DNA of 64,000 bases from Halichondria panicea (lineage: Eukaryota; Porifera; Demospongiae; Suberitida; Halichondriidae), in contig NC_087377.1 in NCBI RefSeq assembly GCF_963675165.1, positions 11,394,632 to 11,458,631 of the forward strand. Reading direction: 5' to 3'. The notes under the pieces were generated by a model. It did no database searches, was not told the DNA's origin, and was given only the letters and a program-made list of their open reading frames with translations. Shown piece after piece: positions 1 to 11,393 of the stretch (within the stretch, counting starts at the first letter, position 1; every line of letters begins with the position of its first letter). A program made the translations under genes and the position numbers.

Positions 1-763
1 ATATTACTAGAATCAACTTTACCCAAAACTTGTTGCATTTTATGCAGCAACATTACTATTAGACAACAACCAAGCTACACACAACCTCTCCATTAATTGA
101 TACACCCACCGCATTAGGTACGACCGAGTATACCGTATTATAATTATTATAGCTGGTATAATTAGCAAAGGCAAAACATTCATGGTTGCATGAGCAATAT
201 TTAGTCACTTTGTGGATAATATTTTTGTGAGGTTGCTGCTTGCACTGCAGGTAAAGGTAGGCAAGGTCGCTTCATTCATGGGTAAAAATTAAGAATTATA
301 TTCGTGCTGAGTTCCAACCACGAAAACCAAGAATATTTTGTTTCCCGGAAATGACCAGCAAAAATATACGGTACCTCTCTGAGGTGAACATTAGGTTTAT
401 TGGTTTCAAGCGCCAATGCATTGATTATAATAGCCTATAAGGATGAAAAAATGTATACTGTATAGAAGTGGTGCATGCATAGTTTTCATGCAAATGTCAC
501 CAAAAAATGATCATCTGAATCTATAGTCACACATTTTGCAATTGTGTAAAAACTATAGTCATCACTTTTACAGTACTTTTTTGCCAAATTGTGACGTGCC
601 TGCGTGCTAAGAACATAATAACAGGTATTTAGTTTTGATGTGATAGCAGAAATCGTTTAATGTATGAATGTATAGTGTGCCCTAGGGTTACATGGTGGCC
701 GCTAAATTCATATTGACACAAGGATTGTGAAGCAGGTGCAACGCTGCATGAAAAACACAACTA
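1..763. other. AT-rich non-coding stretch
   Basis: No exon with a recognisable domain, and no open frame flanked by convincing splice sites, was found on either strand. The stretch could be part of a long intron, because the exon at 1014-1282 needs upstream exons that may lie before the window start. Confidence 0.4.
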
Positions 764-943
764 CAGTGGAGCCCATCAGGCTATAACGGACACCTTTGGG
801 GAACAATGTTTTGGCCTTATACAGAGGTGGCCTTTGTTGAGGGGTTGTTTTATACACAAATTGTTCATTTGGGACCTGGGTGCCTGGCCGTTATATAGCA
901 GCTGGCCTTTATTTGGAGGTGGTTGTTAACAAAGGTTCCACTG
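764..943. repeat. MITE with CAGTGGA ends and TA target duplication
   Basis: The 180-bp unit begins CAGTGGAGCC and ends GGTTCCACTG, with TA on both sides. A second copy, nearly identical apart from small indels, is at 28947-29121 and also has flanking TA. CAG/CTG ends with a TA duplication resemble pogo/Tigger-type (Tc1-mariner) non-autonomous elements. The family name is inference; the paired copies and ends are directly visible. Confidence 0.75.
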
Positions 944-1013
944 TATTCATTATGCATTAATTCTCAAATGAAAAACATGTACAATTAATGTATATGCATG
1001 CACACACATGCAG

Positions 1014-1282
1014 AATCTGTGCGGTCCCTCTCTACTGGTGAAGCAATGGCAGTCAGTGTGGCAGCTACATTCACTATTTCCATAGCGATTGGACTCTTGT
1101 TGTGGATGTCTGTAATGTACTGCATTATGTATTACAGGAATAGGGGATGCTACGCAGTAAGACAGCGTCAGGAGGAAAGCATTCAACCCACTGTGCCAAG
1201 TGGTCTTGTTTATGAAGAAGTTACTCCTATCCAAGAACGAATTGAGCTGAAACTGAATGAAGCATACGGACCATTATCATAG
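1014..1282 (+). CDS. Orphan last exon: transmembrane helix plus two-tyrosine tail
   Basis: A CAG acceptor at 1011-1013 opens a 269-nt exon that reads in phase 1 to a TAG stop. This is the same length and phase as the last exon of gene B (43186-43454). It encodes a short stalk, a hydrophobic helix beginning near MAVSVAATF, a basic stop-transfer stretch (YYRNRG), then GLVYEEV and a terminal NEAYGPLS. No ectodomain exon of the family was found in the preceding 1 kb, so it is either the 3' end of a gene starting before the window or an isolated exon copy. Exon identity is well supported; expression is unknown. Confidence 0.65.
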
Positions 1283-3806
1283 CTTATTAAACTAAACTGT
1301 CTGAAGGCCTCAATTCTTTTATTGCAGTATGTTGTGGTGTGCAGTTGTAGTTGTAAGTGAAAAGATTCTTACCTGTGCATATTGAGTATCACTTGATATT
1401 GCAAGATAGTATACATATACAGAATTTAGATGATGTTTTGAGTTGTATAGAATGAAGAGCAATAACCTGTATGTATGTTTCTTTCTGTGCAGTCAGTATA
1501 ATTATAATGTTAAATAGCTCTCAAAACAGGGAGCTTTTGACCTCAATATAGAAGAATCTACAAGGATATATTATATAAGTTGCTGCATGTGTAAAGTGAA
1601 TAATTATTATTTTGTGACTATAAATTAGCATCATGCAATAGTCGCATAATTAGCTAATACACTATATTATATATATAGCTGTATTATAATACAGCTCTAG
1701 TATATAATTATAGTTGAAAGAAACGATGTTGAAGAATGAAACTCCCCACCCACACATGCACAGCAGTCCTTGCAGCAGTATATCTACCACTTATTCATCT
1801 ATATACCAGTCGCTGCTGCAACTGTTCCACATCAACCGTCAACAGAGCTTTCGGCTGGAGGAGCCCATGCATCATGTTCATCAGTAAAGTAATTACGAGT
1901 TTGTAGACTGTATAATAATAACAAGGCATTATCAACTCTCTTAGTTTTTACAAGCCCTGCCCTTTTAAAAAATAACCAGCCCTTGTTGCCTTTGACCTCT
2001 GAGATCATAGGAATAGCAGTGCCAGTATATAGCATGTTGCACTGGGGCAAAGTGACCTTTTTGAGACCAGAGCCCACCCTCCACCCAAATTAGTGGAACA
2101 TGAATGAGACAATTGTGGTTCCTGTGGTAAATGCATGCATGGTTTCAATGCACTAAAAATATTATTGTAAATCCAGCCACTAAAACATAGCAAAAACTAC
2201 CTTTTACCTATTTTTTCACATTTATGCAGCAAGTGGTTTCTATATTAGATTGTGGTCAAGGGCCTAAAAAGGCCCGAGATCATTACCTAATACAAGGGCC
2301 AATATAAACTGCTGGTGGCACGAATTGCCATAATAACTATTACATTGTCACTGATCATTTCCAATCCCTGTACTGTAGGACTACCTAGCAATATTAATAG
2401 CCTAACTTTACAGCACAACACAATCAATAACACAATCAACATTCAAACTATCACAACAATCACAAAACTCAACCAAAACACACCACGAGGCTCTCTTCTA
2501 TCACCTGACACACAGCCATTAAAAATCACCTGACACACAGCTCTATATACATAACACAAAATAAGCATACACATCCTACGCAATAATGTCCATGCAGTCT
2601 CTTATACACCCATTACAAGCCTTTACAAGTATACTTTGCAACTATAATACTTTACATATTTTGTAACCTTGTGAAAGAAGTTAGCAGTAGTTTTCAGGGG
2701 GAACTATTCGGCGTGCTTGTCGTTGTTAATTATCAATGTGCATGTGCTGATACCTGCAGCGTTCACATAGCTCCAACACAGCGTGTACAATGACTTTTAA
2801 ACTATATCAGTAGCCATGCCGACTATATGGTCGGCTAAAGCTGGGAAAGGATTAAATCCTGCGCACGATTATTTTAACACAACAAATGAAACGACCTTGA
2901 CCACTTTGACCTGCCGGTACAAGCAGCAACCAGATCACAAACTGACTAAATATTGCTCAACTACAAATATCCCCCCCTCCCCGCTAAGCCTAACTTTAGC
3001 CAAGTATAGTGATTGCTTTTGGATCGAATGTTCCATTATCGAAGAAAGCATAATTATACCCTCATATTATAACCTTGGTCCCAGGCCAATTTTTCTTTTT
3101 GATTTTTCTTTAAATTGAAAAATTTGCCTCAGTATTAAGTATAACTAGGGAAGCACAATTAACATAATAGGGATTGATCGAGGTAGATACAGTGCAACAA
3201 CCAAATAAAGTAGAGTATGAAGGTATTGAAAATTAAACTATTGGTGCATGCATATATAATTATACATAATACAGTATGTATATATAATATGGGGGGGGGG
3301 GGACAGAGCCTCCTGTTTTTCAGACTGTAACAGATTATTTGATTTATACAAGCAGATTATGTAATAGTTATTACATGGCTATGACTGTCACAATCTGTTT
3401 ATTATGCCTCGGTGCGCATGCGCAAGCGAGGTATACGGTAGTGTGTTTGTCTGTGTCTGTCTGTATCACCTATACCACTTTTTCTAGATCCGCCACTGGT
3501 TACACATATATACTGTGCAGGGTTGCAATTATTATCAAAGTGTCATTATAATTTTATTGCTTACGTATATATAGCAGATATATATTTCTAGGGTATAAAT
3601 GTTTGCAGAAGACCATAATAATTATATAGCTATAAGGAATTTTGCAGATTCAATAGTTTTTTGACACGCAAGCATGCATGCGATATTAGTATCTGCGAAA
3701 ACCGCTAATGTTTATCGCCGAAATATACTCGCTATAATTATAATACGGTGTGCGGTACTCAAATTTTTTATTTTGAGCTCTCAGCATATCATCTTACAGA
3801 TACATA
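1283..3806. other. Non-coding interval with short dispersed repeats
   Basis: No supported gene. Around 2250-2305 lies a GGTCAAGGGCCT / AGGCCCGAGAT hairpin-like repeat also seen near 6120-6170 and 51236-51290. A G run lies at about 3291-3301. At about 3404-3440 is a fragment beginning CCTCGGTGCGCATGCGC, which is one end of the high-copy repeat found complete at 19512-20095. A fragment reading GATCCGCCACTG near 3488-3500 matches the ends of the Mutator-like element at 25316. Open frames here lack domain features and good splice context. Confidence 0.4.
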
Positions 3807-4710
3807 TCAAATCGATTGCATTAATTGTGAGCTTTCAGTGATTGTGAGTGGTGTCACAGTCACTGTCTGAGTCTCACAGTAAGGGAGGCTCTCTCCAGCT
3901 AATGATAGAGATGTGTTGGTGGTATTGTACACTGTTCCATCCAGGTTGATAGTGTATCCAGTAACACATCTCTGGTATGGTGCATCCAGTGGGTCCCACT
4001 CCAGAACAGGGCATAAACTATTAGTTCTCAGATTTGCCACCCAGGCAGTTACAGGCAGTGCATTTATATCTGTATAGCAGTTCACACAAATAGGTAGGCT
4101 GCAGCTAGAAATTGTTACTCACCTATCACATTCAGTGTGGTGTTGCCAACTAGTGGCGACGAAAAAAGACCACCAGCAAAGCATTCAATCAGAGTACCGT
4201 TCAGTACCTCAGTGACAGATATTTGAATAGTTGAGCTCACTGTAGGGCCAGTGTTGTTGCTGACCATGCATGGTGATGGTGAATTGACCACACGTGTATT
4301 CTGCAAAACCAGTAGTGTGGCTCACTAAACCATTGCAAGACATGGCTCCACTAATTTCCCATCGACTTTGTTCGGCATTAACATTGTCATGGCTACAGGT
4401 TAGAGAGACCAACTCTCCAGGACAAACTGTTAGCATTTCTCTTTCATCAGTAATGTTTGACAGAATGCTGAGTTTCCATACACAGTATCTAGACAATAGT
4501 AAACAAAGCAACTCATTGTTCAGTATAATTATGCACCCTATATACTCATTGTCTATATCAACTTACCCAGTTGATTTGTGGCTAGCAGTATCCATGAAGC
4601 TAGGACCAACGGGATAATCTACAGAATTAGAAGAGAAGCATTCTTTTTTGTTACAACATATACAGGTATTCATAGATCTTGGATCTTACCTTGCAACTTG
4701 ACACACTCAT
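3807..4710 (-). pseudogene. Broken Ig-Fn3 receptor gene fragment
   Basis: An ATG at 4710 opens a 21-nt exon (4710-4690) that joins a 52-nt exon (4618-4567) in frame. Together they encode a clear signal peptide (KIIPLVLASWILLA). The next exon carries an Ig fold (VCPGELVSLTC as the first cysteine strand, IECFAGG as the second) and ends at a GTGAGT donor after 4123. An Fn3-like exon begins at 4069 in matching phase 1 and runs to a stop at 3807. Two joins fail: the signal exon ends in phase 1 but every acceptor I see before the Ig domain leaves a different phase, and the reading frame switches inside the Ig domain near 4270-4285. No transmembrane exon follows. A decayed or mis-sequenced paralogue of the Ig-Fn3 family fits best. 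Confidence 0.6.
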
Positions 4711-6275
4711 GATCTATATAGATCTCACTACAATTATCTCTGTTGTCTTTAAACACTGCCTGCATAATTGGACTAGATCTATCTTTGACAATCCGTACCC
4801 ATTCAACATATTCAGCACATTGAGAGCTTGACTGAGTGACCATTGATCAAAGCATATATAAAAGTGAGAATCTATAATTATGGTGAGACCAATCACAAAT
4901 GTCATGTAAACTTGCAGTTACTGCTCTTATAATCCATGTTAATTTCACTCCTGCAAACAGCTGAGTATATAAGTGTGCGTCTAGACTACATGCTAATTAT
5001 CTGCATAAAACTGCGTAACAATGATGCAATCTGAGCACACTAGCATGATTTTGAATTCATGCCTGCATGTATATGCCCTAGATGCTCTCCTGATGGAATG
5101 GATGGAGAGGCTATAATTATGCTAACATTGTGTCCTATTGGTTTCGCTATACAACCTGCAGCCATGACAATAGATTGATAGTGAACAACATTGATGGACA
5201 ATAATTATTAGTGGAAGTGTATTTTACAATCGTTTAGTGAGCCACACTCATTTCTGGGTTTCACAGAAGACACATGCATGCAAAATATTATTTGAATGGA
5301 CGTCTGTCAAGTTGTATATGCCCTGTCCATTATAGAACGCTCATTTGCGATAAAAGACGTGTGCATCCATAAATTATTGACGATTGCATGTGAATGGATT
5401 ACACGTGAACAATCTTCAACAATCTGATAATCAATTGATTTTATTATCAGAAAAATTGATTTGATCGATAATAAATTTTTTTATGATTTATAAATTGTTG
5501 TGGACCAGCTTTGATGCGATTGATGTAATAGCTAAGCCTCAATTACAGGCCATCCTCACAATTATAAGCGGCCTGGAATCGAGGGTCTTGATTAGCTATC
5601 TCATATGATAGGTTGATCAGTCATATGACTATAACGCAGAAGCGAGACACATCAAAAATTAAAGAGAAAGGCCCATTGTCACACCAAATTGTGGTGTTTT
5701 TCAGTGAAAGAATAATTATAGATCTACATGTATATAATTGCCTCGATTCCAGGCCGAGTTTTCGCTTTTATAACGGTTAGGTGAATGTTAACAACTAGTT
5801 ATAAAAACGAAAACTCGGCCTGGGATCGAGGCTATACATGTATAGCTTCTGTGGTAATAATTATGTCTATACGATCTCATTAAAATTAAGTCAGGTCCTT
5901 CAATTATTTTTTTATATATAGTTATTAGCCTAGCTAAGTTGTCATCGTTTAATCGGCTCCTTAATCTCGTCTTAATCAATTGACTGAATGAGCGTTTTAA
6001 GTTCCTTCACCATCTATAATATATACTGAAGCTGCAAATAATGGTCCATGCAGGTATGTATGTATTAGTTATTGCATGCATGCATGGCTATGAGTGCCAC
6101 AAACTGTTTATTGGCCCGTTAGTATGGTCAAGGGCCTTTAGCCCGAGATTATTATCTATAGCGTTATTTTAGAGACAAATCGGCCTGGGAACGAGGCTAC
6201 GTATGCTAAACCATGCATTGTCATTTTTCTAGGCAACATTGTAGGGTATATAATTAACAGAACTGCCAATTAAAA
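4711..6275. other. Non-coding interval with MITE fragments
   Basis: No gene is supported. At 5535-5584 a short sequence starts GCCTCAATTACAGGCC and ends GGCCTGGAATCGAGG. A larger fold-back with the same kind of ends lies at about 5741-5834. A single right end (GGCCTGGGAACGAGGCTA) lies near 6181-6199. These belong to the TAGCCTCGA-type family described under 44087-49647. Confidence 0.4.
5741..5834. repeat. Fold-back MITE with CCTCGATTCCAGGCC ends
   Basis: Inverted ends CCTCGATTCCAGGCCGAG and the matching CTCGGCCTGGGATCGAGG enclose about 60 bp that is itself self-complementary (CGCTTTTATAAC against GTTATAAAAACG). The right end is CTA, as in the other members. The left TAG is altered, and a TACATGTAT sequence lies near both sides but not in perfect register, so the target duplication is uncertain. 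Confidence 0.6.
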
Positions 6276-6817
6276 GTGAAAACTATCTTGTCAATTGTAG
6301 GGTATTTTGCTCTGACCTGCCTCAAATCGAAATTGAAAATGGTGTCTTGGAATATAATACGGAGGAAGATGCGTTTAATGCTACCAAGACCGAACGGAAC
6401 TGTTTCAACATACACATGCATATATATCCCAGTAGATACAGACTGGATGGAAATATATACCACAAGGATTTGTGACACTGGAAATTGGACGGGCACAGAA
6501 CCAGCATAATATGCATACATTTTATGCTATGTATACATGTATGATTGTATACGTATACATGTACATGTATAGTTATTATTGCGATCCTTCTGTATACTGG
6601 TGAAGCAATGGCAGTCAGTGTGGCAGCTACATTCACTATTTACATAGCGATTGGACTCTTGCTGGGGATATCTCTAATGTACTGCATTATGTGTTACAGG
6701 AATAGGGGACGCTATACAGTAAGACAGCGACAGGAAGAAAGCATTCAACCCACTGTTGTGCCAAGTGGTCCTGTTTATGAAGAAGTTACTCTACTCCAGT
6801 ACACGAGAATGAGATAA
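6276..6817 (+). pseudogene. Decayed CCP domain plus transmembrane/tail exon
   Basis: Between about 6305 and 6509 the sequence encodes pieces of a CCP (sushi) domain in two frames. The first half (PQIEIENGVLEY) and second half (GTVSTYTC ... RICDTGNWTG) need a frame change near 6370-6390. Downstream, a TATAG acceptor at 6571-6572 opens an exon (6573-6817) homologous to 1014-1282, with the same MAVSVAATFTI helix, the RNRGRYTVRQRQEES segment and GPVYEEV. It then diverges and stops after QYTRMR, losing the second NEAYGPL tyrosine motif. The order CCP then helix/tail matches gene B, so this looks like the 3' half of a dead third copy. Confidence 0.6.
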
Positions 6818-7576
6818 TAATACCTGTAATTCAATGTACGTGTAGTTACCATGCAGTGGGAAATTGTACAATTAATCATCGAGCAATTCCCTAGTATAGC
6901 TACATGCATGCAGGCAGGCTATACTAATAGCAATGTGAAAATTGGGGCCTGGAGATGCTTATACTATATTCTTGTTTCGTTCGCACTTGCAATCACATAA
7001 GCATATATAAGCATACTCCACTAGTATACATGCAGTGGTGCACGCATTTAACAATATAAGCATAATTATTGCACATCATGCAATGCAAAAAAATATGAAC
7101 ACCCTCAAAGCCCATCGCCCAGTCACAATGCATTTTTGTCATTACAGCATTCATTTCCTATACAATCTGGACAAGGGTGACCACATCTCAGCATCACACA
7201 CAATTACATTGCTAAACTAGTGATCCTTACCAAAAGCATAAAACCACACTTGCCCAAAGGCATTTGAGTAAATTCATAGCAATTAGTTGGAAGGCGGAAA
7301 GATTGACTTTTTCTCTTATGAATGTCATTATACTAATTTACTCCCCCTTTTACGGATCAATGAATACGTTTAAAGTGTTTACAGCTGCAACCATTAGTTG
7401 AAATGTTATTATAGCAACCGTTATCATTGAAAGATAAACTTACTTAGTACCACAAACAGGCGATCTATTCTCCTGAACTAACATACAGAGAAATGAAAAC
7501 AAAAATGCGCGGTTGTGTATACAATAGCTTCGATGTACCAGTGAACACTTACATGTACATATATACATGTACGTAC
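6818..7576. other. Non-coding interval
   Basis: No domain-bearing frame, RNA gene or convincing repeat ends were seen. The stretch is AT-rich and runs into the minisatellite at 7577. Confidence 0.35.
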
Positions 7577-7929
7577 AGCAATACCATCAATGTATTAGCA
7601 GTGCACACAGCAATACCATCAATGTATTAGCAGTGCACACAGCAATACCATCAATGTATTAGCAGTGCACACAGCAATACCATCAATGTATTAGCAGTGC
7701 ACACAGCAATACCATCAATGTATTAGCAGTGCACACAGCAATACCATCAATGTATTAGTAGTGCACACAGCAATACCATCAATGTATTAGTAGTGCACAC
7801 AGCAATACCATCAATGTATTAGCAGTGCACACAGCAATACCATCAATGTATTAGGAGTGCACACAGCAATACCATCAATGTATTAGCAGTGCACACAGCA
7901 ATACCATCAATGTATTAGTAGTGCACACA
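7577..7929. repeat. 32-bp minisatellite, about 11 units
   Basis: The unit CAGCAATACCATCAATGTAT followed by TAGCAGTGCACA repeats about 11 times in perfect register. The only variation is at one position (TAGCAG, TAGTAG or TAGGAG). The array ends at GTGCACACATATGC. Units are almost identical, which implies recent expansion or ongoing homogenisation. No unique spacers separate the units, so it is not a CRISPR array. Confidence 0.95.
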
Positions 7930-9508
7930 TATGCATGTACAGCAATACCTTTGTACTAATTGCATACATGTATACAGCTGTTGCTGTCATCACATGTTTA
8001 AGTCAACAGAGTTGGACTTCATAACCTTACATAGTCAAAACTGAAGGCAGGAAAACTTATCATGCGTTTTGTGTACCTATACAGAGATCGACACATACCA
8101 AACAGTAGCTACAGCTATGTATTGGGTATTGGCTATGCAGCTGTCAGTTGCCAGTTGCTGACTAAGTGTGTTGATGCAGCTGCACTAGATTGCAACACAG
8201 TTGCCAGGCACTACAATACCACAATTAACCAGAAGCTTTCAGCCTATAGAAGTAGTGATAATGAGATTTCATTCTGTTTGGCAATTCTCAGCGGGCAGCA
8301 GCAGTATATGCTAGTTGTACTGTGGTTTGCAGTTCACATTGAAGCTTAATTTTGGGGAGATTAGAGAGCTACTTGAGATAAGTGTACCAGTGTATACACA
8401 AGCACACCACAGCACACTCTAATCTACATGTAAGGTCTTATGCAAACAGTTTGTACCTCAAGCATTTTACTATCTGCCCAAAATAAAGTGAGCATCAACA
8501 CCAGGTCAGCCATGGCCATCTAGAATATTGGACAGCCATGTCAGGCCCTAAAAGTCTCTGTTTCAGGATTTTTAACTAAACCACATCTATAATACAGACA
8601 CTGTGATAATTATTGGTGTAATGCAATAGCAGGTGTTACTATAGGTGTCAAATGAAAAATATGCAGGTGCTAAATACAAAGTATGATTGTGTTTATAGCC
8701 CATGGCTATATTGAATAAACAATCATTGGTCTGCCTAAGGGTGTAGAGTTTTCACTGCACAAATCTACAACTAGATAGGTAGTGGGTCAACAGTTGGATG
8801 CTGACCTAAGTCACCTACATGTAACACATAATAATGGGAACAATACTAAAGACAGCTGGCATCTTGCAAAGTGTATTGACAGTCATGTGTCTGGAAGCTT
8901 TGTCATGAATGTGTACATAATAAAGCGGTAAAGTACAATCACAGACTATAAATAGTATTTCTATTCTTATCTTACGATTTTGGGTGTTTGTAATTCATTG
9001 ACGCATTACAGCAGCACTACAAGTACAACCATTATACATCAACAACATTCCATTCAACTTCCATTCCACATTCACAACTTTCCAGCCCAGGTTCAAAAGC
9101 TTAGTTCAGATACACAAAGGATATTCATGATCTGATGATGTCAAACTTTGCTATGGAAACACCAATCAGCTTGTAGTAACTGCTCCAAGGATTCTTGGGT
9201 GAATTCCAGACACACCCAAAAATAAGAGGAAATGACATAGGCAGAGGGGAAATGACAAGCCAATCTCAATGTGTGTTTTCTACTGGGACTGGCCAAGCAC
9301 ACATAACCATAGAAACAAGGGGATAGATATGCCAATGATAAGTCACATCATGTGGTACATAAGTGGTGTATTACTAGTATGTCCAGAAGCTATACAAACA
9401 CACTAACCACCTACACAATGTGCTTGGGCCTGAGGGTCAGTGAGGGAACAATCAACATAATAATAATTATGTGCTAACCACATCCTACGTACTGACAAAT
9501 TAAGCCTT
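7930..9508. other. Intergenic interval without supported genes
   Basis: The longest open frame (8062-8349, plus) has no recognisable domain, no signal peptide and no splice context, and I do not support it as a gene. No tRNA or rRNA features were recognised. Confidence 0.35.
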
Positions 9509-9733
9509 ACCAGGGTGTCATAAGGGATTTTGAAGTAGAGGGGGAAATAAGGCATGCTTTTGAAAAAATAATAACTTGCTAAAAAAAGTCAATTGTTATT
9601 TCGATTACCTACAGGTGTTAGCATATGTAACACTGCCAGCTATGGACATCAGTCATATAACTTGTACCTGAATGTAAAATTTTAGGAGGGGGGAAATTGG
9701 AGACAGAGGGGGGATATCCCCCCTGTATGACCC
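9509..9733. repeat. MITE with CAGGGTGTCATA ends
   Basis: The unit begins CAGGGTGTCATAAGGG and ends CTGTATGACCCTG. A related copy with the same ends is at about 21732-21948. Both contain G-rich or C-rich blocks just inside the ends. CTTAC flanks the element on both sides. CAG/CTG termini suggest a hAT-like non-autonomous element, which is inference. Confidence 0.6.
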
Positions 9734-9739
9734 TGCTTA

Positions 9740-9885
9740 CAGGATCTTTGCAACGTCAACAGAAGGCGTTGAGGATTGAGCGTTGAGCGTTCCTTATAAT
9801 GGAAGACTAGTGGTGCAAAGTGTTCCATACATAAAGGAACGCTCATGCAACCCTCAACGCTTATTGTTGATGTTGCAAAGATTCT
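9740..9885. repeat. Imperfect fold-back repeat
   Basis: ATCTTTGCAACGTCAACAGA and the downstream TGTTGATGTTGCAAAGAT, together with AAGGCGTTGAGG and CCTCAACGC, form a long imperfect hairpin around a short centre containing two copies of the GCGTTCCTT / AAGGAACGC pair. No coding potential. Confidence 0.6.
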
Positions 9886-10000
9886 GCAAAACCCTGTAGG
9901 GGCATACACATGTAGATACATTTAGGATCAGGATAATATGGTATAGGCCTAATGATGTGATCAAGGTGCTCTACATAATAGCATAATGTTATAACCACAT

Positions 10001-10936
10001 CCTTATGTAAGGGTACACAGAGCATTGGGGCTGTAACTAGGTGTCCAAACAGTGGGAGACAGACACGAGAGAGCTAGTGATTGTACAATAGAGAGCTGTA
10101 ATTATGTAAGGGTACACAGAGCGTTGAGGCTATAACTATCCTAATGTAAGGTGTCCAAACAGTGGGAGACAGACATGAGAGAGCTAGTGATTGTACAATA
10201 GAGAGCTGTACTTATGTAAGGGTACATAGAGCATTGAGGCTGTAACTAGGTGTCCAAACAGTGGGAGACAGACACGAGAGAGCTAGTGATTGTACAATAG
10301 AGAGCTGTACTTATGTAAGGGTACACAGAGCATTGAGGCTGTAACTAAGGTGTCCAAACAGTGAGAGACAGACCATGAGAGAGCTAGCTATAGTGATTGT
10401 ACAATAGAGAGCTGTAATTATGTAAGGGTACACAGAGCATTGGGCTGTAACTAGGTGTCCAAACAGTGGGAGACAGACACGAGAGAGCTAGTGATTGTAC
10501 AATAGAGAGCTGTAATTATATAAGGGTACACAGAGCATTGAGGCTGTATAACTAAGGTGTTCAAACAGTGAGAGACAGACATGAAAGAGCTAGTGATTAT
10601 ACAATAGAGAGCTGTAATTATGTAAGGGTACACAGAGCATTGAGGCTGTAACTAGGTGTCCAAACAGTGAGAGACAGACTATGAGAGAGCTAGTGATTGT
10701 ACAATAGAGAGCTGTAATTATGTAAGGGTACACAGAGCATTGAGGCTATAACTATCCTAATGTAAGGTGTCCAAACAGTGAGAGACAGACCATGAGAGAG
10801 CTAAGTGATTGTACAATAGAGAGCTGTACTTATGTAAGGGTACACAGAGCATTGGGGCTGTAACTAGGTGTCCAAACAGTGGGAGACAGACACGAGAGAG
10901 CTATAGTGATTGTACAATAGAGAGCTGTAATTAAAG
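10001..10936. repeat. Tandem array of about nine ~100-bp units
   Basis: Each unit contains TATGTAAGGGTACACAGAGC, then GGCTGTAACTAGGTGTCC, then AAACAGTGGGAGACAGAC, then GAGAGAGCTAGTGATTGTAC and AATAGAGAGCTGTAA. Unit starts are near 10003, 10103, 10213, 10313, 10420, 10519, 10620, 10718 and 10832. Length differences come from small insertions such as ATCCTAATGTAAG and a CTAGCTATAG variant. The units carry enough variation to order them by age. The array sits downstream of the 3' end of gene A. Confidence 0.9.
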
Positions 10937-11393
10937 CATGTGAACATCCTACTAAATATAAAGGTGTTAGGGGAAGCACAGACCAACTGTTGGGCCTCTA
11001 TATCCTGTTCAGTGTTTGTGTTTGTGTCTACACAATCAACACTACCAGGTGATACATAGCAATTCCCAATGGCCTATTTCTACAACCTGATAAACTGCAA
11101 TCCGAAAATTCTTGGCAAGAAAACAATGTGATCAACACAATATAAAATAAACAGCAAAAGTTAACAATAAACATATATAGAAGTTTCCCTGATTAAGGTA
11201 CATCAAAATAAACATGTAAATTGACACCTAAACAACCCGTTACATAGAAACAGGGACACACAAAACACCGACTGTGCACGCACAGGAAAATAAAACTAAA
11301 ATCATGTATTGAGTAAATACTCTCAAAAAATTACATAACGTGCAAATTAAACCACTCTTAGACTAATAGATAGTTCCATACCACCGCGGCGTC

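Noticed and set aside
950-1234. Minus-strand open frame over the 1014-1282 exon
   Set aside because: Antisense shadow of the transmembrane/tail exon, which has the conserved protein pattern on the plus strand.
7577-7929. Regularly repeated units reminiscent of a CRISPR array
   Set aside because: Units are contiguous 32-mers with no unique spacers, in a eukaryotic intron-rich genome.
8062-8349. 95-codon open frame on the plus strand
   Set aside because: No domain, signal peptide, splice context or repeat relationship; composition is typical of chance AT-rich frames.
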